Shown here: positions 15,542 through 22,492 of the stretch, in pieces
Numbering within the stretch: the first letter of the stretch is position 1
How the letters are laid out: every line of letters starts with the position of its first letter
NCBI RefSeq assembly: GCF_006716085.1
Contig: NZ_VFON01000001.1
Span: 806,001 to 870,000 of the forward strand
DNA: 64,000 nucleotides
Direction: 5' to 3'
Source: Leucobacter komagatae
GTDB taxonomy: Bacteria > Actinomycetota > Actinomycetes > Actinomycetales > Microbacteriaceae
The notes under the pieces: generated by a model
What the model saw: only the letters and a program-made list of their open reading frames with translations
Told to the model about the DNA's origin: nothing
Databases searched by the model: none
Translations under genes and position numbers: made by a program

Positions 15542-16017
15542 GGTCGTTCTCCTCGGATCGTCTTGATCGCCTGCTGCGCGCGGCGCCACTGGTCGTCCGC
15601 AACGGCGATCCCTTCGTCGCTGTAGTCGTGAGGGCCTCGTGTCCGGTCAACGAAGTCCTCGCGGCCGCGGCGGGGCAGGTCGGCCAGTACGCTGCGGCGG
15701 GCGAGCTCGACGAGGGCGTCGAGGCCCGCGAGCGTCTCTTCGTCGAGAACGAGGACTCTGTCTCCGTCGATCTCGACGGCTGAATCGTCGCCGTAGGTGC
15801 TGACGCTCAACAGATATCCCTGTGAGCCGTCGGCTGTGTTGTGGTCATGGCGCTTGCCGACGATCGTGAACACAGTGGCGCTCTCATCGTTGTCGAGATC
15901 GACGTAGCCGTAGTGGTCGCGGTCGATGGCGCTGCCGCCGGGCTCGGTGTGGACGATTGGCCAAGGGTGCGGCTCCAGGCGGTCGCCGGTGTCGTAGGGA
16001 GTGAGCCGGGTAGTCAT
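15538..16017 (-). CDS. Hypothetical acidic protein
   Basis: This 159-residue protein starts at the ATG at 16017, overlapping the previous stop by 4 bp. The N-terminal half is beta-rich and acidic (YGYVDLDNDESATVFTIVGK); the C-terminal half is helical with ALVELARRSVLADLPRRG. Asp and His are abundant near residues 30-60. No family is recognised. Confidence 0.55.
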   Translation of the reverse strand: MTTRLTPYDTGDRLEPHPWPIVHTEPGGSAIDRDHYGYVDLDNDESATVFTIVGKRHDHNTADGSQGYLLSVSTYGDDSAVEIDGDRVLVLDEETLAGLDALVELARRSVLADLPRRGREDFVDRTRGPHDYSDEGIAVADDQWRRAQQAIKTIRGERP

Positions 16018-16235
16018 GGTGTTGTCTCCACTCTTTGTTCTCTTCTTCGTGCATCGCGAACACAGCCGACCACCAGGAGCGCTGTCCCGACTGCGGCGAA
16101 CAAACCAGCGCGCCCCACGAGGCTCGTGCCGTCGGCGATCACGAGGTCGTTGAAGGCGAGGCCGATGATGCTGCACACGACGACGGTGATGCCGAGCATC
16201 GTGAGCGTGGACGTGGTGGGCTTTGAAGCGGTCAT
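16014..16235 (-). CDS. Small membrane protein
   Basis: This 73-residue protein has two predicted membrane helices (MLGITVVVCSIIGLAF and LFAAVGTALLVVGCV) and a basic C-terminal tail (RDARRREQR). GGGAGA lies upstream of the ATG. It follows the SSB-like gene by 59 bp and couples to the next gene. The function is unknown. Confidence 0.55.
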   Translation of the reverse strand: MTASKPTTSTLTMLGITVVVCSIIGLAFNDLVIADGTSLVGRAGLFAAVGTALLVVGCVRDARRREQRVETTP

Positions 16236-16294
16236 TTCGTGTCTCCCTATGCGTCTTCGGGGTCTTCTTCTGCGTGCGTGAACGTTCTGGCGTC

Positions 16295-16645
16295 CTAGGA
16301 CAGGTCGCGCCCAATGCGCTCGGCAGTGATGGTGCGCTGCGTGACGAGACGATCCGGTCGCTGCCAGAGCATTTCCTTGACGGTGCCGGTCACGAGCAGA
16401 CGGTCACCGGGCTTGAGGCTCTGAGACGCGTTCTCGGCGAGCCGGCGGAACGCGTTCACGGTGTAGGGCACAGCGTGCTTCTCGCCGCCGCGAGGGCCCT
16501 CCTGGACGGTGATCTGGAACGAGACGTAGGGCTGGCCCTTCTTCGTGGTGCCGCGCTTGATGACGTTTCCGACGACGCCCGAGACGGTGATCCGGTTCTG
16601 TGTTTGCTTTTGCGCTTGCTTTTGCTTAGGCATGGCTGTGCTCAT
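16295..16645 (-). CDS. SSB-like OB-fold single-stranded DNA-binding protein
   Basis: This 116-residue protein has a basic Gln/Lys-rich N-terminus (MPKQKQAQKQTQ) followed by an OB fold: ITVSGVVGNVIKRGT, PYVSFQITVQEG, VNAFRRLAENASQSLKPGDR and LLVTGTVKE, all typical of SSB. The acidic C-terminal tail of housekeeping SSB is absent; the protein ends TAERIGRDLS. It is the first gene of the minus-strand operon. It probably covers transferred single-stranded DNA of a mobile element (inference). Confidence 0.8.
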   Translation of the reverse strand: MSTAMPKQKQAQKQTQNRITVSGVVGNVIKRGTTKKGQPYVSFQITVQEGPRGGEKHAVPYTVNAFRRLAENASQSLKPGDRLLVTGTVKEMLWQRPDRLVTQRTITAERIGRDLS

Positions 16646-16710
16646 TTCTGTTGTTCCGTGATGCCAACAGAGCCACAGCCCGCAGGGCTGCACCTCTCAC
16701 GGTCTTTCCC

Positions 16711-16807
16711 GGGCCGGGGTTCCCGGCCCCAACATTCGCTTCCTTGCTCGCGCATGCGAGCAGCAAAGATAGAGCCCCGAGGCATCGCGCCTCGGGGCTC
16801 TTGTTTT
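16711..16807 (+). terminator. Two strong hairpins, second followed by T-run
   Basis: GGGCCGGG (16711-16718) pairs with CCCGGCCC (16722-16729) around a 3-base loop. GAGCCCCGAGGC (16772-16783) pairs perfectly with GCCTCGGGGCTC (16789-16800), followed by TTGTTTT. The second is a textbook plus-strand terminator, but no plus-strand gene precedes it. It may end a small RNA starting after 16646, or insulate the gene at 16876. Confidence 0.7.
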
Positions 16808-16838
16808 CACGGCTCGGCTGACTCGTCGATGCTTACTC

Positions 16839-16869
16839 TTGACAGCAGAGAGCACGGTGCGCATAGGCT
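16839..16869 (+). promoter_or_regulatory. Leaderless-type promoter
   Basis: TTGACA (16839-16844) and TAGGCT (16864-16869) are 19 bp apart. The start point would coincide with the ATG at 16876. Confidence 0.5.
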
Positions 16870-16875
16870 CGACTC

Positions 16876-17088
16876 ATGAGCGACGAACACCCGATCGAAC
16901 TGCCGGAGGGCCTGGTGATCCAGGTCGGCGACGGCACGGGCAACGAGCGGTACCGCACGTGCCAGGAGTGCGGGAGCGACTGCGTACCGGAGCACGCCGG
17001 CAGCGACGACATGGGCGCGCGGATTGCGTTCGTCTGCCCGGAGCACGGGCTGCACAGCGTCGTCGACCCGTTCGAGCATCTGCGGTAG
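16876..17088 (+). CDS. Tiny cysteine-rich protein, paralogue B
   Basis: This 70-residue protein is homologous to the one at 12432. Shared features are GDGTGNERYRTCQECGSDC and FVCPEHGLHSVVDPFE; it carries ten extra N-terminal residues. Cysteines in CxxC...C and CPEH contexts suggest one zinc site. No Shine-Dalgarno is visible, which fits the promoter placing the start point at the ATG. The family is unrecognised. Confidence 0.65.
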   Translation: MSDEHPIELPEGLVIQVGDGTGNERYRTCQECGSDCVPEHAGSDDMGARIAFVCPEHGLHSVVDPFEHLR

Positions 17089-17200
17089 CAACTAGACGTC
17101 ACGCCCCGGTCAAGTTGCTCGACGGTAGAATTGAAGTCTGAGAATGGGTGGTGTGCAGCCATGTGTAGCGCATCGTTAATGCCAGGAGAAGAGGGTAGCC

Positions 17201-17752
17201 ATGACCGCGGCGCCGCGTTCCCGACGCAAGCCGAAAGCGTCACGTAGCACAGCAGCTCTCGTTCCCGGGGCGCTGTGGGGCTCAAGCTGTCTGTTGATCT
17301 GCGCTGCGCCGCTTCTCGCCCCGATCGGACTCTTCACAGGCGAAGCGTGGCTGCTCACTGCTGCGTTCTCGCTACTCCCGGTCTCAGCACTGTCCTTGCT
17401 CACCATGGTGCTCTACACCCTGCCTCGGGAGCAGGCTTATGACTGGAACGCGGATCTCTCTGTCTTCCCTGCCGTAATCCGCTGGCCGCTCCAGGCAGGC
17501 ACCTGGGCAGGGCAAGCAGTGGTGCTGCTGGTGATGCTTTGGATTGCTCTGACGAGCGGCGGAAGCACACCAGAGGGAGGAGCGAGGTTCGCCATGTCGG
17601 TGCTCGCAGTGCTAGGCGCGATCACCACGTTGTTTACTGCAATGTTCGTGCCTGCGAGCCTGATGATCGCGCTCCTCGTCGTCTGGGGTGCGGTGGTGGT
17701 CGTAGCGCTGCTGCGCGGTATCTACGGAGTCGTGGCCGCAATGGTGCGATAA
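17201..17752 (+). CDS. Multi-pass membrane protein, unknown
   Basis: This 183-residue protein has a basic N-terminus (SRRKPKASR) and four to five hydrophobic helices (about residues 25-45, 50-72, 98-118, 130-150, 155-180). GGAGAAGAGG precedes the ATG. There are no recognisable catalytic or transporter motifs. It is a single gene between paralogue B and a noncoding repeat region. Confidence 0.55.
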   Translation: MTAAPRSRRKPKASRSTAALVPGALWGSSCLLICAAPLLAPIGLFTGEAWLLTAAFSLLPVSALSLLTMVLYTLPREQAYDWNADLSVFPAVIRWPLQAGTWAGQAVVLLVMLWIALTSGGSTPEGGARFAMSVLAVLGAITTLFTAMFVPASLMIALLVVWGAVVVVALLRGIYGVVAAMVR

Positions 17753-17827
17753 GGCGCTTTCTCACGTGGCAGCCGCTCCGCTGCCCAGGTACTCATAAGC
17801 CCTGCCGGAGGCGGACGAAAAGACCGA

Positions 17828-17862
17828 GGGCCGCTCCGCAGATTCCGAGTCTGGAGCGCCCC
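17828..17862 (+). terminator. Stem-loop after the membrane protein gene
   Basis: GGGCCGCTCC (17828-17837) and GGAGCGCCC (17853-17861) form an imperfect stem with an inner CAGA/TCTG pair. There is no T-run, so it is at best a weak terminator. The rest of 17753-17915 shows nothing recognisable. Confidence 0.3.
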
Positions 17863-17915
17863 CCCTGAAAGGCAGTCGCTGTCATGACCTGGAGCGACAC
17901 GTCAAGAGTAGTTAA

Positions 17916-18133
17916 AGTGATCTACATCGCGAAGCGATGGCCGGCGCTGGCGTGTCACGCGCTGTGGTGCGGATGAGCGGCCCTCGGCGCTCGACCGCCT
18001 CGCTCTCGCTCCGAGACCGCTGCTGCACCTGATCGTGCAGCGGCTGCGCTCCCGCCGCTGCACGGGGAGGGGCTCGCAGCGCATCGCGGATGAGGGCATC
18101 GCATCACTCACCCGCAATATCAACTGTATCTCC
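17916..18133 (+). repeat. Long copy of a noncoding repeat (218 bp)
   Basis: The first 61 bp match 21441-21501 at 60 of 61 positions and the last 40 bp match 21502-21541 at 33 of 40. The 117 bp in between are missing from the other copy and are flanked here by GCGGATGA direct repeats. CATCGC-gaa-GCGATG (17925-17939) and CTGCAC/GTGCAG form hairpins. No coding frame is visible. It may be a miniature mobile or structured-RNA element. Confidence 0.7.
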
Positions 18134-18164
18134 ATCAAACAGTGAAGATAGAAGTAGTGGCGTT

Positions 18165-18330
18165 GGCGGCGGCTGACTGACTATCAAACTGACGCACCCT
18201 GGGTGTTGTCCGTTATGGGACGCGTCGCCGCCCCAATTCCACTGCTCCCGCAAGGGAGAGGCCAGACCGGGCGGGGATGTGACTTCATAGGACCCTGCTC
18301 AAGTGCCCCGTCACTGTTGTGTCCGCCCGG
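18165..18330 (+). ncRNA. Candidate IS110 bridge RNA
   Basis: The noncoding stretch upstream of the transposase folds into local stems: GGCGGCG (18165-18171) with CGCCGCC (18226-18232), CTCCC-GCAA-GGGAG (18245-18258, a GNRA tetraloop), and CCGGGCGG (18267-18274) with CCGCCCGG (18323-18330). The last stem encloses a 48-base loop containing ATAGGACC (18287-18294), which recurs just after the transposase gene (19442-19449). IS110-group elements are known to encode a roughly 170-nt bridge RNA at this place. The assignment is inferred. Confidence 0.45.
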
Positions 18331-18377
18331 CCCGGTTCGGTCATCCAGCACATCGAAGTGAAGGAGACCCCACCATC

Positions 18378-19436
18378 ATGACCACCGGAACGCTGAAGCG
18401 TCAACCAGAAGTCATCGTCGGAGTTGACGCGCATAAACACATTCACCACGCGGTAATTATTACCAGCACCGGGCAACGCCTTACCGATAGCGAGTTCCCG
18501 GCGACTTCCCTCGGATACGCAGACATGCTGTCCTGGGCCACCGAGCACGGCCACGTTCAAGCGTTCGGAGTGGAATCTACCGGCTCCTACGCCGCCGGAC
18601 TCGCCAGGTTCTTGATCGATCACCACGTCGAGGTACGAGAAGTGAACACCCCGCACGCACACACCAAAGCGAGAGTCGGTAAGGACGACACCATCGATGC
18701 TGAAGCTGCTGCACGGAAAGTGCTCGCAGGGGTTGCCACGGCTATCCCCAAACGAACCGATAGCGTCATCGAATCGATACGGTTCCTCTTGCTCGCGCGT
18801 GATTCTGCGGTGAAAGCTCGCACCGCTGCCATCGTGCAACTGCAAGATATCTTGGTCACCGCACCCGCCGACGTGAGGGAGAGCACACCCAGGGGTGGGC
18901 TGGCAGCGGCACGCCACTGCCGGAAATTCCGTATCGATCGGGCGCGCCTGCATGATCCCGTTCAGGCAGTGAAGCTCGCCCTCCGAGTCCTCGCCGTCCG
19001 GGCTGCTGACCTCGACTCGGAAATCAAAGAGCTTGAAAATGCGCTGACCACACTCGTGAACGCAACAGCACCAACGCTGGTATCCAGGGTAGGAATCGGA
19101 ACGATCCATGCCGCCCAACTGTTGGTCACTGCCGGCGAAAACATCGCACGGTTCCGCAGCGAGGCAGCGTTCGCGAGGCTCTGCGGTGTCGCACCCGTGC
19201 CGGTGTCATCAGGGAAGAGTCACCGTATGAGGCTCCACCGAGGCGGCGACCGGAAAGCGAATCGTGCACTCCACATGATCGCGGTCGTGAGACTCAGGTA
19301 CGACGCGCGAACGATCGACTACATGCAGCGCCGACTCACAGAAGGCCTCTCAAAGAAAGACGTACTGCGTTGCCTCAAACGATTCATCGCACGCGAAGTG
19401 TTCAACGACCTCAGAACTGATCTTGGTACGGCTTGA
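18378..19436 (+). CDS. IS110 family transposase (DEDD)
   Basis: This 352-residue protein starts at an ATG preceded by AAGGAG. The N-terminal RuvC-like domain shows D17 (VGVDAHKH), the glutamate of GVESTGSY and the aspartates of VGKDDTIDAEAA. The C-terminal Transposase_20 domain carries GIGTIHAAQLL, FARLCGVAPVPVSSGK and RGGDRKANRALH, with the serine typical of this family. The frame is intact and of normal length, so the element may be active. Confidence 0.93.
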   Translation: MTTGTLKRQPEVIVGVDAHKHIHHAVIITSTGQRLTDSEFPATSLGYADMLSWATEHGHVQAFGVESTGSYAAGLARFLIDHHVEVREVNTPHAHTKARVGKDDTIDAEAAARKVLAGVATAIPKRTDSVIESIRFLLLARDSAVKARTAAIVQLQDILVTAPADVRESTPRGGLAAARHCRKFRIDRARLHDPVQAVKLALRVLAVRAADLDSEIKELENALTTLVNATAPTLVSRVGIGTIHAAQLLVTAGENIARFRSEAAFARLCGVAPVPVSSGKSHRMRLHRGGDRKANRALHMIAVVRLRYDARTIDYMQRRLTEGLSKKDVLRCLKRFIAREVFNDLRTDLGTA

Positions 19437-19498
19437 CATCTATAGGACCGTCCCAGGGCGCTTCAGTTTGGACGGCGACGTGGGAGGGAGAAGGACCA

Positions 19499-19669
19499 GT
19501 GTTCGGCTCCAACGACACGGAGGACGACCTGGAGATCTCCGACCGCACGCTGGCTCCGCGGTACTCAGGCACCGATGAGATGGCGGCCACGCACACCGAC
19601 ATCGAACTGCGACAGTTCACCGGCATGTGCAAGGACGCCGGCGAGATGGTCGCGAACTTCGTTTTCTAA
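19499..19669 (+). CDS. Small hypothetical protein (56 aa), possibly a fragment
   Basis: A GTG start preceded by GAGAAGGACCA opens a 56-codon frame beginning MFGSNDTEDDLEIS and ending MVANFVF. It is acidic and has one cysteine. The open frame extends upstream into the IS110 end, so it could also be the 3' remnant of a gene cut by the insertion. A hairpin terminator follows at 19688. The family is unrecognised. Confidence 0.45.
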   Translation: MFGSNDTEDDLEISDRTLAPRYSGTDEMAATHTDIELRQFTGMCKDAGEMVANFVF

Positions 19670-19687
19670 GCGATCAAGCAAGACAAG

Positions 19688-19719
19688 AAGAGGCCTCGGC
19701 GGAAACGTCGAGGCCTCTT
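19688..19719 (+). terminator. Perfect 11-bp stem-loop
   Basis: AAGAGGCCTCG (19688-19698) pairs with CGAGGCCTCTT (19709-19719), loop of 10 bases, 18 bp after the preceding stop. Confidence 0.65.
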
Positions 19720-19762
19720 CCGTAGTCCCAGGCAATTCAGATCACAGAGAGCAGACAGACAG

Positions 19763-19924
19763 ATGAGGAAGGCAGCGTTGGTCGCGATGGCAGTGTTGGT
19801 CAGTGCTGTGTTGACGGGATGCACCGAGGCAGAGCGCCAGGAAGCTGTCGAGCCGGTCGTGCGCGAGGTGATCGAATCCTTGTTGGCTCCGATCACCGCC
19901 GCCGAGAGCGGGACTCAGTCCTGA
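19763..19924 (+). CDS. Small putative lipoprotein (53 aa)
   Basis: An ATG at 19763 opens a 53-codon frame. It has a basic start (MRKAA), a hydrophobic segment and a lipobox LTGC with the acylated cysteine at residue 20. The mature part is a 33-residue acidic helix. Ribosome binding is weak (GAGAGCAG). Tiny lipoproteins of this type occur in islands and phages; the role is unknown. Confidence 0.5.
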   Translation: MRKAALVAMAVLVSAVLTGCTEAERQEAVEPVVREVIESLLAPITAAESGTQS

Positions 19925-19983
19925 CATGCGTGCAGAACGGTAGCCATTGTCCGCGGCCGCGCTAGCAGCACTACTGTCGACGC

Positions 19984-20388
19984 TTAGAGTACCGCGGTTG
20001 CTTCGATCTCGACGAGGACTCCGGGCTCGAACAGTTGCACAACGGCAATGAGTGAAGCCGGTGGCATCGGTAGCTGCAGTCCAATCTCGTCCGCCACAGA
20101 TTCAACCCCTTCCATGAAGGCCTCCATCTTCGATGCTTGCCAATCAGTGACGTAGACAGTCAACCGCACGACATCACTGAAGCTCGCACCGGCCGCTTCC
20201 AGGCCACGCTTGACGTTGCGCAATGCTTGACCGACCTGACCGGAGAGGTCTTCGGGGATTCGAGAGCCGTCAGGCATGTGCGCCACCTGACCAGCGATGA
20301 AGACCAGCCGCTCACCTGTCCCGACGGCGACGTGGCGGTAAGGAACATCGGGGATCATCTCATTCGGGCTGAGGTACTGAACTGGCAT
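19984..20388 (-). CDS. Rid/YjgF/YER057c family protein
   Basis: This 134-residue Rid-family protein has FIAGQVAHMPDG, QALRNVKRGLEAAGASFSDV and LTVYVTDW. At the place of the deaminase arginine (usually PARS or PAR) the sequence reads PPASLIAV, so the archetypal imine deaminase arginine appears missing and the activity may differ from RidA. GAAGGAG precedes the ATG. It is divergent from an HxlR regulator, a usual sign of local regulation. Confidence 0.8.
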   Translation of the reverse strand: MPVQYLSPNEMIPDVPYRHVAVGTGERLVFIAGQVAHMPDGSRIPEDLSGQVGQALRNVKRGLEAAGASFSDVVRLTVYVTDWQASKMEAFMEGVESVADEIGLQLPMPPASLIAVVQLFEPGVLVEIEATAVL

Positions 20389-20473
20389 GTTTTCTCCTTC
20401 TAATGGCCTACGTTTTTGCAGGTGTAATATTTATACTTGGTCACCGAAAGACACTTCAACGAAACTAGGTATC

Positions 20474-20845
20474 GTGCAGGAAACCCACTCGACTTCGCTC
20501 ACAATCTCCGCGCCCCACCGAGACCTCCTTGACCAAGTTCTCGACAAGTGGTCTCTCGCGGTGCTTGGAGAATTGTGCGACTCCCCGAAACGGTTCAATG
20601 AACTACGTCGTTCGATCAGCGACGTGAGCCAAAAGTCACTGACCAACACGCTGCGTCGACTGGAACGCAACGGGGTCATCACGCGCACGGTGGTCAGGAC
20701 ACGACCAATCGCGGTCGAATATCGGATTACCGCGCTCGGTAAGTCCATGCGCGGGCCGATCGACGCGCTACTGGACTGGGCCGCAAACAATATGGCAGTC
20801 ATCGAGGAAGCCCGCGAGGAGTTCGACGCCGAGAGCGACAACTGA
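20474..20845 (+). CDS. HxlR family transcriptional regulator
   Basis: This 123-residue winged-helix regulator has the HxlR core: LDKWSLAVLGELCDSPKRFN, then ISDVSQKSLTNTLRRLERNG and VEYRITALGKSM. The N-terminal cysteine common in redox-sensing HxlR proteins is absent and the only cysteine is in ELCDSP. The GTG start is chosen because the homology begins a few residues after it. It is divergent from the Rid-family gene and likely controls it. Confidence 0.82.
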   Translation: MQETHSTSLTISAPHRDLLDQVLDKWSLAVLGELCDSPKRFNELRRSISDVSQKSLTNTLRRLERNGVITRTVVRTRPIAVEYRITALGKSMRGPIDALLDWAANNMAVIEEAREEFDAESDN

Positions 20846-20890
20846 GCCGTAGAGCAGGCTGTCGCACGACACATTCACCGGGGACGAGGC

Positions 20891-21440
20891 TCAGCTCTGA
20901 ACTGCCCGATCTTCGCGCACAGCTCGTGACGCGAGGCGGGACAGCTTCGCCCCGAATCGGATGGACGGATGCTCAACCAGCCACCACGACAGGTATCCCA
21001 TCCCAGCCGCGAGCGGAAGGACGACGGTGATGCTAAGCGCAATGGACGTCGTGCCGGTGGCCTGTATGAGCAGCTGCTGAATAGGAAAGCCCCACAAATA
21101 CATGCCGTAGGAGGGGTCGCCCGCTTTGCGTACGGCACTGGCGACCCTACCCTTTCGTGAACCGATGGCGATCACCGCGTACGCGACCACCGGCAGCGCC
21201 AGCAGCTCACCCACTCACCCGTCGGTCGGTGCGATGAGGATCAACGCGACCAGTGCCGGCCATCCCGGCCACCGCGCGAGGTGCGCGCCCCGTGACAGCA
21301 CAGCACCCATCGCGAAGAACGCCACAGCGATCGCGGTCGTGCGCATCGGACCGGCATAGAAGTCAGTGATGAGCGCTGCACCGATCAGCACAATGAGTAG
21401 TGAGCCTGCAATGACCCTGACGGGACGGCCACATAACGAC
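20891..21440 (-). pseudogene. Acyltransferase-3 (OafA-like) 3' fragment
   Basis: The minus strand encodes the C-terminal part of a polytopic acyltransferase: VIAGSLLIVLIGAALITDF and FFAMGAVLSRGAHLARW, then a TGA at 21217-21215. The same frame continues with LPVVAYAVIAIGS, GDPSYGMYLWGFPIQQ and LSWWLVEHPS, the typical family ending. The 5' half, including the catalytic histidine region, is absent. The fragment begins exactly where the repeat at 21441 starts, so gene loss followed a rearrangement; the internal stop is a second lesion. Confidence 0.75.
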
Positions 21441-21541
21441 AGTGATCTACATCGCGAAGCGATGGCCGGCGCTGGCGTGTCACGTGCTGTGGTGCGGATG
21501 AAGGCATCGGATAACTCACCCTCAGTATCATCTGCATCTCC
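21441..21541 (+). repeat. Short copy of the noncoding repeat (101 bp)
   Basis: This is a direct-orientation copy of 17916-18133 lacking its central 117 bp. It lies precisely between the comEC fragment (ending at 21542) and the acyltransferase fragment (from 21440). The two copies bracket 3.3 kb including IS110. Confidence 0.75.
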
Positions 21542-22492
21542 GGAGACCGCCGTCAGGTGCGTGAGGTTTGCCTCCAGCATGAGGTCGTCGATCTCATCAC
21601 TGACGAGCTCGGTATCGCCAACAGCAAGGCCAGGCACCAGTTCCGCGTCACGCGTCTCGGCTGCGACGCCCCTGAGCCCCGAGCGCATTGACGCAATTCC
21701 GTGGCCAAGGTTGCGCGCAAGCGAACCCGCGTTCCAGAACCCGGTCTCGGCGCTCTGGCATGCTTCGATCGCAGTCACCGACACCTCGTAGGCCGCGGCG
21801 TCTTGGGGCGGCCCCCGTTTGAGACCCCCTGACACGCACACACCCATTCCCGGATACCAGGTCGGGTCTGGAGCTTCTGGCCCCCACAGTATGACTGGGA
21901 CCCCGCCAAGGCGCATGTGATCCGGGCCCGCGGGACGCATGTTCGGCTGCGTTGCTCCCCAGGCGACCGAGTCAATGGAACCGCGGACCCAGCTTCGTGG
22001 CTCGTCGTCGAAGCCCCGCGCCCCTGCAGGGAAGCCGGACAGCGTTACCTTCAGGTTGAGGCCGCCACCCTGACCGGCGGCGAGAACGCCAGCCGGGAGT
22101 TCGCGCCGTCGCTCACCAGCGTCAATACGCACCGTGATCAAGACCAGGCAGGCAAGCGCAACGAGCGACACCGCGGCGGCACCGCGAACGCGTGGCGCAG
22201 CCCCTTGAGCCACTGGGGCGGCCGCGGGGTGCAGAGTCTTACCCCGGCTCCGAACATGCGGCAGCCCCAAGACCGCGCAGCACGCTATGCCAGCCACCAC
22301 ACAGATCACCGCAAGTGCCCGTGCCGTGCCGGGCACGTGGATGAGCGCAGCGCTCGCGGCCCAGCAGAGGAGGGCTGCCGCGAGCAAGCGCCACTGCCCG
22401 TGCGGAGGGGGCGGAGTCGGCTGCGCTGCGCTGCGCGCCTGAACTCTGCCCGGCACCCGCCCATCCGCGGTTGCTCGTCCGACGGACCTCAT
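21542..22492 (-). pseudogene. comEC: Truncated comEC competence channel gene
   Basis: The frame starts at an ATG overlapping the comEA stop and encodes about 317 residues of ComEC: N-terminal membrane helices, an OB-like extracytoplasmic region, and the beginning of the competence domain (ELVPGLAVGDTELV, LTHLTAVSG). At HLTAVSG, where the channel region and metallo-beta-lactamase domain should follow, the frame runs into the 101-bp repeat and then an acyltransferase fragment. DNA uptake through ComEC is therefore probably lost unless another copy exists. Confidence 0.85.

Larger units (their letters stand above)
18134..19449 (+). mobile_element. IS110 family insertion sequence
   Basis: It contains the transposase and its long left noncoding region. 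Exact ends are not resolved because IS110 elements lack terminal inverted repeats. The left limit given is the end of the repeat copy. The right limit is the ATAGGACC that repeats 18287-18294. The noncoding left part (about 244 bp) fits the bridge-RNA-bearing end. Confidence 0.65.

Noticed and set aside
17828..17862. tRNA remnant as an island attachment site
   Set aside because: The stem-loop has no cloverleaf, no T-loop sequence and no CCA end; it is only a hairpin.
21215..21217. TGA between the two acyltransferase frame parts as selenocysteine or readthrough
   Set aside because: The gene already lacks its 5' half, there is no selenocysteine context, and the stop is best explained as decay of a fragment.
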